Source: a virus
IMG/VR virus record: IMGVR_UViG_3300040801_001904
Span: 1-57,819 of that record
Direction: 5' to 3' (one strand)
Length of the DNA: 57,819 nucleotides
Position numbers and translations under genes: made by a program. The notes below the pieces were generated by a model. The model worked only from the letters and a program-made list of their open reading frames with translations, searched no databases and had not been told where the DNA came from. Shown one piece after another: positions 43,764-52,402 of the stretch (position 1 is the stretch's first letter; each line of letters begins with the position of its first letter).

Positions 43764-44042
43764 CTACTTTATCTGTGAAAATAAAGTATCATTAGCACCA
43801 GGATATTCTCCATTAGGAACTACTTTAGTATTTGAAAACAGCTTTTCTTCAGGAGGACTCCAAACCATCTTATCTTCATTTGGATGATTCACTTTCTTAT
43901 TAAAACCATCGACTACTTTAGGTTTCTCAAATGAAACAGCTAAACCTTTATTAATGTATCTTGCAGCTTGAGTGTCCGTCATATCAACAACAACACCACC
44001 AAATGTCCTAATTAAAGACACATCCAACAATTTGACTTTCAT
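43764..44042 (-). CDS. Small hypothetical protein between capsid and connector genes
   Basis: The 92-residue protein begins with a short beta segment (MKVKLLDVSLIRTFGGVVVDM), a helix (TDTQAARYINKGLAVSF) and a disordered Asn/Pro-rich end. It is the first gene after a strong terminator that follows the capsid genes. Small proteins in this slot are often head-tail-related, but no specific motif is recognised. Confidence 0.5.
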   Translation of the reverse strand: MKVKLLDVSLIRTFGGVVVDMTDTQAARYINKGLAVSFEKPKVVDGFNKKVNHPNEDKMVWSPPEEKLFSNTKVVPNGEYPGANDTLFSQIK

Positions 44043-44071
44043 TTTATCACCATATTAACAAGTATTAAAAA

Positions 44072-44099
44072 AGGGGTACAAACCGGAATTTGTACCCCT
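44072..44099 (-). terminator. Rho-independent terminator after capsid genes
   Basis: An 11-bp stem (AGGGGTACAAA at 44072-44082, TTTGTACCCCT at 44089-44099) with a 6-nt loop is followed on the minus strand by six Ts. It is a classical terminator shape placed about 50 bp past the decoration gene and in front of the connector genes. It would separate abundant capsid transcripts from low-copy connector genes. Confidence 0.9.
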
Positions 44100-44149
44100 C
44101 CTTATTACATTCTCCCGGCTTTAATTCATTTAGCCGAAATCAATATATG

Positions 44150-44605
44150 TTACGAAATCGTGCCACCTACTTTACCAACACGACCAGTTCCATAAGTGGG
44201 AGTAAGTGTCGTACCCTGCTGAGTGACCGGACGGCGCTGATTCTCAAACGTCATATAAAGAGCAGACCAAACAACAGCGTCCGTACCAACAGTAACATTC
44301 AAACGAATATAACGATTGGGATCAAAAACCTCACAAAGATAAAGACCCGCTTCATCAATCTGATCAAGAGTCAGAAAATCCGCATCCCAAGTAGATTGAT
44401 CAACGGAATCCTGAACGATAATATCAAGGGTGCCACCAGTACCAACAGAACCAACATCCAGAATCAGAAGAACACGATTGGGAAGCTGATTTGCGGTCCA
44501 AAGATCAATACCATTATCACTGGGAGCATTCGCAGCAGCACCGGCAGCATCCGAAACAGCTTGCTGAAAGTAACCAAACTTGTAATTATTCAGAATGTCA
44601 AACAT
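44150..44605 (-). CDS. Probable capsid decoration protein
   Basis: The 151-residue protein is encoded directly after the major capsid gene, with a strong ribosome site (GGAGGAAATACA before the ATG) and before a strong terminator. Its beta-rich body (RVLLILDVGSVGTGGTLDIIVQDS, with aromatic strands ALYMTFENQRRP) has no enzyme motif. Its G+C-rich codons suggest high expression. Position and expression signals favour a surface decoration or head-stabilising protein. The alternative is a head-vertex protein. Confidence 0.6.
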   Translation of the reverse strand: MFDILNNYKFGYFQQAVSDAAGAAANAPSDNGIDLWTANQLPNRVLLILDVGSVGTGGTLDIIVQDSVDQSTWDADFLTLDQIDEAGLYLCEVFDPNRYIRLNVTVGTDAVVWSALYMTFENQRRPVTQQGTTLTPTYGTGRVGKVGGTIS

Positions 44606-44634
44606 TGTATTTCCTCCGTTAAATATAAGTATTC

Positions 44635-44673
44635 AATTAAAGATTCATTCTATTATTTAATGAATCTTTAATT
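44635..44673 (-). promoter_or_regulatory. 15-bp hairpin overlapping the capsid stop codon
   Basis: AATTAAAGATTCATT (44635-44649) pairs perfectly with AATGAATCTTTAATT (44659-44673) over a 9-nt loop. It overlaps the stop of the major capsid gene and lies before the strong ribosome site of the decoration gene. No U-run follows on the minus strand, so a stabilising 3' stem-loop or partial attenuator is more likely than a full terminator. Confidence 0.55.
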
Positions 44674-45913
44674 AAGAAACATCAGTCAAAACGACAAACG
44701 CTTGCGGAACTGCTGCTTGACCATCAATACGACCGGAACAACGAAGAGCGGTACGATTATGACGGAAACGATAATGCCGGGAAGAATCCATAGCGAAATC
44801 TTGACGGAAACCAATATAATACTGCTGCCAAGCACCCAGGATCAAATCGCCGGTATTTCCAAGTGCGGGAATTTTACCATCGGCAAGATAAGCGGGACGA
44901 CCAAGAATGGTCATATCATAGCCATCCTTGAGATTAGCGTAATTCTCCTGCAAAACAAGTTCATTAGAAGTACTGGAAACCGTTTGACCACGAAGACTTG
45001 CACGACCAGATTTCGTAAGGAACCAAACACAAGAACTATCAAACATGGAAGGAAGACGCGCTTCCATATTAAGACAGTCTTTGAATTCAATTACACTTGC
45101 AGTCTGACGATTAACGGTAAGAACTTTCGGGTCATTAATAATGCCCAAAGGTTTCTTTCCACCTGTACCCTGAATGAATTCCTTATCGGTGTACCAATAC
45201 CAAGCAGAACGGAAAATACGAGTCAGATAGTTCATGAGATTAAGAACGGAATCATCCAGAAGAGTATTGGTAAGTTCCGTGTATCCAGCAAGCTCATGAA
45301 CGATCATTTCAATCAAACCGAATTCAGGCTGAGTCTCCTGCTTCTCCCCACCTTCCTCAGTCCACTCAAAAGAAACCCCGGCAAAATGATCAAACGTTTC
45401 GCTTTGCACATCAGGATCTTGAGCAAGTTTGGGGAAAGAAAGCTTCTCACCCGCCATCGGCCAAACAGTTGCGCGTTGCCAAACCAAAGTGTCTTCAGCA
45501 TCGTACATAATCATTAAAGCACGAAACTCTTCAGGAACGGTATAACCACCATCATCATCAACAGTTTCCGAAAGCAGTTTGGACACATTACCCGTTTTCA
45601 AATACTTTGCAAAATCGGTAGCCCATGTTTTTACATCATCAGAAACAATCACCCAAGGATTCTGTTTATTACGCAGATTGATAACGGAACCCTGCTTGGT
45701 TGACATCATTCCATCGCTGATACCAACATTGGGCATATAACGAATAATAGATTGAGCATTGGCTTTATTGAAGGGAGTCTGAACATCATTTTGAAGGTCT
45801 TTGATCATGTCGGAAATGACAGATTTTACCATGCTGCTAAAATCATCAGATCCCATAACATCATTCACTTGCCCCTTGAGCATTTCAATCAATTCTTCTT
45901 TAGTCAGTTTCAT
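44672..45913 (-). CDS. Major capsid protein (HK97 fold)
   Basis: The 413-residue protein has an N-terminal alpha-helical region of about 100 residues (MLKGQVNDVMGSDDFSSMVK) comparable with the HK97 delta scaffold domain. The HK97-type shell follows: GGYTVPEEFRALMIMYDAED with E-loop region, then LAGYTELTNTLLDDS, FIQGTGGKKPLGII and ILGRPAYLAD, the order of P- and A-domain motifs in the family. The coding region is clearly richer in G+C than most genes here, as expected for the most expressed gene. It follows the prohead protease in the usual order. Proteolytic maturation after about residue 100 is plausible. Confidence 0.92.
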   Translation of the reverse strand: MKLTKEELIEMLKGQVNDVMGSDDFSSMVKSVISDMIKDLQNDVQTPFNKANAQSIIRYMPNVGISDGMMSTKQGSVINLRNKQNPWVIVSDDVKTWATDFAKYLKTGNVSKLLSETVDDDGGYTVPEEFRALMIMYDAEDTLVWQRATVWPMAGEKLSFPKLAQDPDVQSETFDHFAGVSFEWTEEGGEKQETQPEFGLIEMIVHELAGYTELTNTLLDDSVLNLMNYLTRIFRSAWYWYTDKEFIQGTGGKKPLGIINDPKVLTVNRQTASVIEFKDCLNMEARLPSMFDSSCVWFLTKSGRASLRGQTVSSTSNELVLQENYANLKDGYDMTILGRPAYLADGKIPALGNTGDLILGAWQQYYIGFRQDFAMDSSRHYRFRHNRTALRCSGRIDGQAAVPQAFVVLTDVS

Positions 45914-45948
45914 CTTTAGTATTACCTCTCAATTAAAATGATAATATA

Positions 45949-47601
45949 TTAGTCGATTTTACCGGAAGCGGCTTTTAAAGCCTCCTTCAAATTACATTTC
46001 ATTTTCTCCAATAAACTGTCATTAGTAACCTTCTTAAAATCATCAGATGATTTAATCAAAAGTTCATCATCAATTTCAATTTGATCATCTGAATTGGTTT
46101 TTTCATTAATACCAGGGGAATTGATAATCAATGATTCATCCAATTCAATAATCTCTTCGTTTGGTGATTCAGAACTTTTAACTTCATCATCATTCAATTG
46201 ATCGCTATTATCGGAGATTTCGCTTACATTTGCAACCATTTTTTCATTACAAAGTGTGTCAATAGCCTTTTTCAATTCCAACACTTCTTCTTTTAGTAAA
46301 GAAATCGGATCTTTACCCTTATTGTCAATAAATTCCTGAGCCGTCTTGAACTCCTTGTTCGAAGCAATTACAGAAGTGTTTTGGTCAAGTACTTTTCCGT
46401 CAAAATCCTTAATGATTGTAACAACTTCAATGAAACTTTTCACCGGAAAAGTGATAGCATCTTGTACTTCTTCCACACTATCCAAATTTGAATTATCTTC
46501 CAAAGGCTCAGATTTTTCATCACCCTTATTTGATATTTCATCTTTGATTCCATCGGTAGATCCTTTATCATCCGTTGCGCCATCACCAATTTCTTTAACA
46601 TCATCAGAGTTTTCAGACCCACTATCAGAAATAGAATCCGAAACTTTATCTTCCGTATCTTTAATTTCAATTGATAAATCAGTTTCACTAAGGTCAATCG
46701 GACTTTTAAACTCCTTGATGCTATCTTCTGTTTCCAATGAAGAAAGAGAAAACATATCCGAATCCGTAAACTTAATATCAATGTATTTAGTTTTCCATTT
46801 CTTATTCGCATTTTGACTTATCCATTCATTAACCGTTTTATCACTAAAAAGTTCAGGGTCAAATAGATAAGCTACAGGATCACTAATTTCTTCATTATCC
46901 AAAAGAGAAACAGCTTTTATTCCAACCACACCTTTTTCAATATCTACCTTTTTAGGATCGGTATAAACTGCAATATCAGTAACAGGATAAAAAAGACCAG
47001 CTTTTGTCTTTGCAAATACTTCAGGATAACCCATTTGAATTAGATTATTGGGCTTTTCAACCCCTGCATAACTCAAACGGGTAGATGCATGAGGATTTGC
47101 CGGAACCGCAACAGCCGAAATCTCCAAAAGTTCCTGTTCTGTAAATTCACGACCACCCCACCAAGGATCATCTTCATTTCTGTAATTGAATTTGATTCCC
47201 TGAAAACCAACTGAAAAAGATGTAAGAAATCCATTCTTATATTTATTAAAAACCTTCATGGATTCTTCATCATCCTGATCAAACTTAGGTTTAAAAAGAA
47301 GACGAGAACCTTTCTTATCGGTTTTATCAACCCAAGTCTTCAATGACTTTGCAATAGGAATACCATAGTAATTATGTGACCAAGGAACAACTGGATTCTT
47401 ATTAAAATTCGCCAGCTTCCAACCATCCTGACGAACAATGTCTTTATCTCTATCTTCATGTTCAGTAGAAGCAACTGCAATAAAAGACTTCTCTTTTTCA
47501 TCCAATTGCTCAATCTTTATTTCAATATTATCTGCTGCAAATACCGGATTACCATCCTTCTTGATCTGTAAACCTTTTCTGGAACGAAGTTCATAAGCCA
47601 T
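45949..47601 (-). CDS. Prohead serine protease (S78-like) with long acidic C-terminal extension
   Basis: The first about 185 residues form a prohead protease: His76 in VVPWSHNYYG, Ser130 in FLTSFSVGF and Glu160 in LLEISAVAVPANP, the family's catalytic pattern. The remaining about 365 residues are acidic and Ser/Asp/Glu-rich (SDSGSENSDDVKEIGD and similar), with low complexity. Such protease-scaffold fusions occur in HK97-like phages; the tail may act as a scaffold that is later cut away. It is encoded between portal and capsid genes. Family proteases are normally near 200-250 residues, so the extension is unusual. Confidence 0.85.
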   Translation of the reverse strand: MAYELRSRKGLQIKKDGNPVFAADNIEIKIEQLDEKEKSFIAVASTEHEDRDKDIVRQDGWKLANFNKNPVVPWSHNYYGIPIAKSLKTWVDKTDKKGSRLLFKPKFDQDDEESMKVFNKYKNGFLTSFSVGFQGIKFNYRNEDDPWWGGREFTEQELLEISAVAVPANPHASTRLSYAGVEKPNNLIQMGYPEVFAKTKAGLFYPVTDIAVYTDPKKVDIEKGVVGIKAVSLLDNEEISDPVAYLFDPELFSDKTVNEWISQNANKKWKTKYIDIKFTDSDMFSLSSLETEDSIKEFKSPIDLSETDLSIEIKDTEDKVSDSISDSGSENSDDVKEIGDGATDDKGSTDGIKDEISNKGDEKSEPLEDNSNLDSVEEVQDAITFPVKSFIEVVTIIKDFDGKVLDQNTSVIASNKEFKTAQEFIDNKGKDPISLLKEEVLELKKAIDTLCNEKMVANVSEISDNSDQLNDDEVKSSESPNEEIIELDESLIINSPGINEKTNSDDQIEIDDELLIKSSDDFKKVTNDSLLEKMKCNLKEALKAASGKID

Positions 47602-47617
47602 TTCAATTACTCCTTAA

Positions 47618-49543
47618 TTATTGTTTATCGGTAATAGTACAATCACAACTGAACGAAAGGATTTCACCTGGAAATCGGATTTTAGTTACACCAATTTCAA
47701 AAGAATCAAATGTAGTTATTTCCTTGATTCTTCCCTTATGACCACATTCATTACTATTAACAACCCATTCAATTTCTAACGCTTTATTCGTCAACATTAA
47801 CCATTTTGTATAATTGATACTGGACTTCAAAAGTGCATTGATTATTTTCGAAAGTCTTGGATTAGAATTGAATTGCTCCTCAAAATAAACACTCCAATCA
47901 ATTTCTTTATACTTTGGATTCTTCAACAGAGTTTTAGTATATTCAGATGATGTTTTCTCAGCAATGTTTATAATCCAATCATTTGCATCAATATCAAATG
48001 TTTTTGAATCATAATAATCAAACAAAACATCAATTGTTGCCATAATACATTCAACCAAAACAATATTCAATTGCTTCTCAAAGTTATCAATAGTTACATT
48101 CTTCAATGAATTGAAAATCATTTCATTCCAAAGTTCCCTACTCTTAAAAATCAAGGAATGAAACTCTTTTAGAGATTTAACCTGTTTTGTTTCTTGTGGA
48201 ATTAAAGCTCTACCATCTGTTGGGTTATCATCCCGATCATCCGTTCCATCAGGATTGACATGAGGCTCTTCATCGCTACGATCACGATCAGTATCATTTG
48301 GTTTTGAATTGGCTATATTGCTTTGAGTTACCTTTTTCAAATCATCAAGATAAATGAAGTTCTGTGGAATAATAACACGATCACCGCCTTTAATGGGACC
48401 AAGCTTGTGTACTCTTTCACGGTATTCATTAATTGTAAGTGTAGGAACTCCACAATATGCTTTTGCTTCCTGTAATTCTATTTGCCTGTCTCTTGGAATT
48501 GGATTCTGATGTTTAATTGATAAACGTTCATCATATGTAGAACAAACACCCTCAGTCATTTCTTCATCCCAAAGCACAAGCCTTGGATGAATAGATTCTC
48601 TATTAAATGAAATATCCGAATAAACACTTCCAGCCCTATTTGTGTCTGTAGAACCTAATTTACTGGAAGGAACACGATAACAAGCCAGAATCTTATCTTT
48701 GGACCAACCAGCAAGATTCAAAAACTCAAAATCACGATTGGTGTATTTTAAAGGAACTGGTTTTAATCCTGAATCAAGAACAGCAACATCATGAAATCGG
48801 CCTTTGTATTTCTCAAGCCATCTTTCCTTTAATTCATTTGCTTTTTCCTGATCCAATTGAACTTCAGTTGTTAATGCAAAATCAATTCTTGCACTATTCT
48901 TAAAGAAATCCCGTTCATAAACTTCTACGTAAGTATCAATATCGGATGCATAAGCTTGAGCCTGAATAGGACTCATACCAGAGTAAATATCTGAAGGATG
49001 AGGATAATTAATTACAATCAATTCACTAATATCAAAATCAATCCATTTACCTTCATTACCAGATTTAAACACATATTTTACACTTGGAGAAGTAAGTGTA
49101 CCTCCAACTTCAACCTTCATAAAGTCATTCATATTCAAAGGCCAAAGTTCCCAAACCTGACCTAATCTATTCCTGGCTTTATAAATACAAGACATACCAC
49201 AAAGATCCAATTGAATTTGACAAAAGTTCTTAATAAAACGATATGTCATCAAATCGTTTGGATGTCTAAATGGCTTTGTAAATACCTTATAACCCTTATT
49301 TTTGGTGCTTAATTCTTCATCTGTTTCGATGTTGTAAAAGCTGTATGGCAAAGATGCAATTCTATCAGAAATCAAAGAAACACAAGAATAAACCCAGGAC
49401 TTATATTGATTCATTTGTTCTCTTGGATTTGTTCTTAATGCTACTGCGCTTGCCCCTCCTTTCTCGCTGTTAAGAATAGCCATCAATTGCGACCATGTTT
49501 TTCTTTCACTATTCCAACTAATATTTAACGGACCAATTTGCAT
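47618..49543 (-). CDS. Portal protein, HK97 type
   Basis: The 641-residue protein has the HK97-type portal pattern. YKSWVYSCVSLISDRIASLP lies near the N-terminus. Around residues 155-230 come the VINYPHPSDIYSGMSPIQAQ and ASDIDTYVEVYERDFFKNSA segments, followed by the portal stem/clip region IPRDRQIELQEAKAYCGVPT. The last 220 residues begin with an Asp/Pro-rich linker (DRDRSDEEPHVNPDGTDDRD), giving an appended domain longer than in HK97 (about 424 residues). A strong ribosome site (GGGGGAG 9 nt upstream) precedes the ATG. The dodecameric ring would be the vertex for packaging. Confidence 0.9.
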   Translation of the reverse strand: MQIGPLNISWNSERKTWSQLMAILNSEKGGASAVALRTNPREQMNQYKSWVYSCVSLISDRIASLPYSFYNIETDEELSTKNKGYKVFTKPFRHPNDLMTYRFIKNFCQIQLDLCGMSCIYKARNRLGQVWELWPLNMNDFMKVEVGGTLTSPSVKYVFKSGNEGKWIDFDISELIVINYPHPSDIYSGMSPIQAQAYASDIDTYVEVYERDFFKNSARIDFALTTEVQLDQEKANELKERWLEKYKGRFHDVAVLDSGLKPVPLKYTNRDFEFLNLAGWSKDKILACYRVPSSKLGSTDTNRAGSVYSDISFNRESIHPRLVLWDEEMTEGVCSTYDERLSIKHQNPIPRDRQIELQEAKAYCGVPTLTINEYRERVHKLGPIKGGDRVIIPQNFIYLDDLKKVTQSNIANSKPNDTDRDRSDEEPHVNPDGTDDRDDNPTDGRALIPQETKQVKSLKEFHSLIFKSRELWNEMIFNSLKNVTIDNFEKQLNIVLVECIMATIDVLFDYYDSKTFDIDANDWIINIAEKTSSEYTKTLLKNPKYKEIDWSVYFEEQFNSNPRLSKIINALLKSSINYTKWLMLTNKALEIEWVVNSNECGHKGRIKEITTFDSFEIGVTKIRFPGEILSFSCDCTITDKQ

Positions 49544-49566
49544 TTCACAAGACTCCCCCTTGTTAT

Positions 49567-49601
49567 GAGTTAAATGTTAAACACAATGTTTATTTTAACT
49601 C
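49567..49601 (-). promoter_or_regulatory. Imperfect hairpin between homing endonuclease and portal genes
   Basis: GAGTTAAA (49567-49574) pairs with TTTAACTC (49594-49601), with extra inner pairing possible. It touches the stop of the HNH gene and precedes the portal ribosome site. No U run follows on the minus strand. It may isolate the intruding endonuclease gene from its neighbour or be incidental. Confidence 0.4.
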
Positions 49602-50170
49602 TATTTTTGGATAGTTTTAAGTTTAAACCTTAAACCTTGTCTATCCTGGTATTGAAAATTGATATAGGCATATTCATCAAAATGCTTCAAAGCAAGACGA
49701 TCATATGCAATTGCAGCTTCAAGTTCAGTAGCAAAGCTTTTATAATAGCGTTTTCTATTAATAGTAATAACCATTTTATAGTAAATACTTATATTCTTTT
49801 TTCCATTATACTTAATAATTCTTACACCCTTATAATTAGATGCAGTTTTTTGTAAGCATTTTCTGGAATTCCAATTATTCTGAGTAGGTGTAACTATTCT
49901 CAAATTCTTTCTACGATTATCAAGTCCATTATGATTTCTGTGATCAACATAAACATCATCAGATACATTCATTATTAAACGAGACATTCTAATATAATGA
50001 GCCTTATTTTCAGATCGTAAACCATATCGTTGTCTTCTACTTACATAATAATGAATTCTACCACTATTTCTTTCATGTTTTTCAACACACCATTTCCATT
50101 GATTTAGATAATCAAAATCTTCATCATCAACAAGTGCAAACTGATTTTGAGTAAGAGGTATCTTTTTCAT
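49601..50170 (-). CDS. HNH homing endonuclease with AP2 DNA-binding domain
   Basis: The 189-residue protein has an HNH motif (VDHRNHNGLDNRRKNLRI, residues 75-92) followed by an AP2-like domain at about 110-171 (SNYKGVRI, then KSFATELEAAIAYDRLA). This is the architecture of free-standing phage homing endonucleases of the HNH-AP2 type. It cuts and converts sites in related phages that lack the gene, by family knowledge. It sits between terminase large subunit and portal, a common insertion point, and is spaced by only 18 and 57 bp from the two. No remnants of an intron were seen. Confidence 0.88.
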   Translation of the reverse strand: MKKIPLTQNQFALVDDEDFDYLNQWKWCVEKHERNSGRIHYYVSRRQRYGLRSENKAHYIRMSRLIMNVSDDVYVDHRNHNGLDNRRKNLRIVTPTQNNWNSRKCLQKTASNYKGVRIIKYNGKKNISIYYKMVITINRKRYYKSFATELEAAIAYDRLALKHFDEYAYINFQYQDRQGLRFKLKTIQK

Positions 50171-50188
50171 AATAATATCAGATAGTTA

Positions 50189-51736
50189 TCACCATATGTT
50201 TGGACCATCTGCACCACGTAAGAATTTAACAGCACCGGCTCGACAAAACCACAAACTCATTACTATGTCTGTAGTTTCATAAAATGGATGATTTGAGAAT
50301 TCATAAAATAACTTGATCCAGGCGTTATTTATATCCTCTTCACCAAGTTGTGGTTCATGATCAAAACAAAACATCCATTCCTGATTATCAAATTCCTTTT
50401 CAATTGAAGGTAAACCATGCAATGGATCTGCTTTATTCTTGCCTGTCAAAAACCCTTCAATCTTAATTCCATACTTCTTGTATTTCTCTTGACCCAACAT
50501 TGATTCAAGCATATCCACAAGGGATTCCTGAACACCATTGTTTTCTGCCATGAACAAATCAACACCATACTTACGAAAATACTTGATCATATAAAAAGGA
50601 AGATCTTGTGCGCCTCTTAACATTTGAATTTCAAGAGGTACTTTCATTCCTGTCTTTTTATGAACAGCAATAACGGATAAAACAGTACCAGGACGTTTCA
50701 AACCAGCAAAGTCAATTCCACCAATAAAAAGCCAATTTCTCTCATCGTCAATTATCTGTTCCGGCTTGATTCCAAAGTGACAACATTTACGGAAAGAAGG
50801 AAATGTCTTATCAGAATCGGTATATGGAATTAATCTATAACCACGATCAAAGTCTCTTTGTCCTAATTCCTTCAGTTTTATGTTTAAATCGTTCTTATTG
50901 AATAATGACCAAACTGGTAACTTCTTCTTACGTCCAAATGAATCATTGTATATCAAATAATCCAATGTTTCAGATACCGCAATACTCATCCAAGACCAAA
51001 TGGGGTTTCTTTGAATAACAGAGGCAAGATCGTTCTCATGCCATTTATTCATCATAACCATTACTTGGGAATCCTGGGGAATCAAACGAGTGAGCCAGAT
51101 GTTTTTAAAGACATCTTCTATCTTCTGGCGCGTGGTGGGTTCAAGTACTGCGGTTTTAAGATCCTGGGGATCATCAAATACAATCAAATTTGCACGACCA
51201 CCAATTGCCGTTGAAAGAACACCATAAGCTTCAACAGTTCCATCTTTTGACATTGCAGATCGTTTAATGATAAATCGTTGAGATCCCCAAATAGCTGTAG
51301 GAAGAATATGTGGAGCTATACGATGAAAATCATCATCTTTTGTTATGTAATCACGTATAGCTCTACAACGTTTTACCGCTTCTGTTTCAGAAACATGAAC
51401 TATTTTACAAAGCAGATTTGGGTTCTTTGCCATTTCATGCATAACCCATCCGGTACACATCTGTTCGGTCTTGCCGTGTCCAAATGCTCCAAGGATAAGA
51501 AACTTAGTATATCCTTTTGATTGTGCATAACGAACAAAGCGATGCATGATATTATGTACTGCTTCATTTGTTACATTCTTACCTCTTGAATCTTTCAAGA
51601 ACTTCTGAGTAAATGTTTCTGACTTCTTTAAAACCAAATCTTCTTGATTAACTTCAATACCATCAAGAAGGTTAATGATATTTCCATTAAGAAACGTTTG
51701 TAAATCTCTATCTATGGCTGATGATCTGGAACGCAT
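50189..51736 (-). CDS. terL: Terminase large subunit (packaging ATPase-nuclease)
   Basis: The 515-residue protein has Walker A GAFGHGKT (residues 83-90), Walker B LIVFDDP (184-190), the coupling motif MMNKWHEND (near 235) and a C-terminal RNase H-like nuclease with FIGGIDFAG (near 330) carrying the first catalytic aspartate. Its size and order are typical of phage TerL. It pumps DNA into the prohead and cuts concatemers. It is separated from the upstream small-subunit gene by 6 bp. The stretch 51040-51200 is locally richer in G+C. Confidence 0.93.
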   Translation of the reverse strand: MRSRSSAIDRDLQTFLNGNIINLLDGIEVNQEDLVLKKSETFTQKFLKDSRGKNVTNEAVHNIMHRFVRYAQSKGYTKFLILGAFGHGKTEQMCTGWVMHEMAKNPNLLCKIVHVSETEAVKRCRAIRDYITKDDDFHRIAPHILPTAIWGSQRFIIKRSAMSKDGTVEAYGVLSTAIGGRANLIVFDDPQDLKTAVLEPTTRQKIEDVFKNIWLTRLIPQDSQVMVMMNKWHENDLASVIQRNPIWSWMSIAVSETLDYLIYNDSFGRKKKLPVWSLFNKNDLNIKLKELGQRDFDRGYRLIPYTDSDKTFPSFRKCCHFGIKPEQIIDDERNWLFIGGIDFAGLKRPGTVLSVIAVHKKTGMKVPLEIQMLRGAQDLPFYMIKYFRKYGVDLFMAENNGVQESLVDMLESMLGQEKYKKYGIKIEGFLTGKNKADPLHGLPSIEKEFDNQEWMFCFDHEPQLGEEDINNAWIKLFYEFSNHPFYETTDIVMSLWFCRAGAVKFLRGADGPNIW

Positions 51737-51742
51737 AAAATA

Positions 51743-52288
51743 TTAACCTATTGCAATTGCCTTATTGTCATTTGGTGAACCAAACGATATTTCCTGCATT
51801 TCAGATTCCAAATTGATACTGCGTAGCTTTTGCATTATCATTTGACGAACATTGGGATCAAGATCATTGATAACACCCAAAATGATCTTCTGAAATGAAA
51901 GTAGTTTCACTTCATATTCATGTTTGATCGTATCTTTCTTTCCATATCTATCGGGAAATTTACGTTCAAGCATCCATGCCGAAGCTTGCCATTGACCAGA
52001 AGATCCAGCCAGATTGATATTCTGCAAATGACCCATTTCACATTCAGAAGAACAATACGCAATGAAATCCTCAAATTCAGGATCAGATCGTAATACTCCC
52101 AATTGATAATCGGTAATCTTACAGAGTTTGGCAGCTTCCTTAATATCCATTCCCTGCTGCAAATAAGTCGATAATTTCACTTTCAAAGCAAATGCCATAC
52201 ACTTATGGTTTACAGTTTTACATTTGTCTTCTGTTTTATGCTTCCCTGATTTAAACTTCTTCAATTTATCCTTCAAATTAGTTGCCAT
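51743..52288 (-). CDS. terS: Terminase small subunit (DNA recognition)
   Basis: The 181-residue protein has a basic N-terminus, a helix-turn-helix-like region (GMDIKEAAKLCKITDYQLGVLRS, residues about 62-84) and the segment WQASAWMLERKFPDRYGKK, a feature I associate with small terminase subunits that bind packaging sites. It is the first gene of the 48-kb leftward operon, with the ribosome site AGAGGAAG. By family knowledge it forms a ring and recruits TerL. The motif-based call is supported by its position next to TerL. Confidence 0.72.
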   Translation of the reverse strand: MATNLKDKLKKFKSGKHKTEDKCKTVNHKCMAFALKVKLSTYLQQGMDIKEAAKLCKITDYQLGVLRSDPEFEDFIAYCSSECEMGHLQNINLAGSSGQWQASAWMLERKFPDRYGKKDTIKHEYEVKLLSFQKIILGVINDLDPNVRQMIMQKLRSINLESEMQEISFGSPNDNKAIAIG

Positions 52289-52303
52289 AGTGCTTCCTCT
52301 TAT

Positions 52304-52333
52304 GTTATAATTCCAAGATTACGGTCTTTACAA
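52304..52333 (-). promoter_or_regulatory. Predicted late promoter for the leftward operon
   Basis: On the minus strand TTGTAA (52333-52328) and TATAAC (52309-52304) are 18 bp apart, 16 bp upstream of the terS ATG. A perfect TATAAT also reads on the plus strand at 52306-52311, and TTTACA at 52327-52332 could serve the rightward gene, so the 80-bp region may hold divergent promoters. Late phage promoters often diverge from consensus, so this remains tentative. Confidence 0.45.
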
Positions 52334-52402
52334 AATAAGTACTTCTATTTTAAAGTAAAACAGTATTAAATGTCAATAAAGAACTACAATGGAGAAAAAC
52401 AA

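Noticed and set aside
44702-45517. 271-codon open frame opposite the major capsid gene
   Set aside because: The capsid frame is clearly real; the antisense frame arises from its base composition and lacks a start signal and known motif.
52370-52402. Upstream ATG at 52370 for the first rightward gene
   Set aside because: No ribosome site precedes it, whereas GGAG sits 8 nt before ATG 52403.
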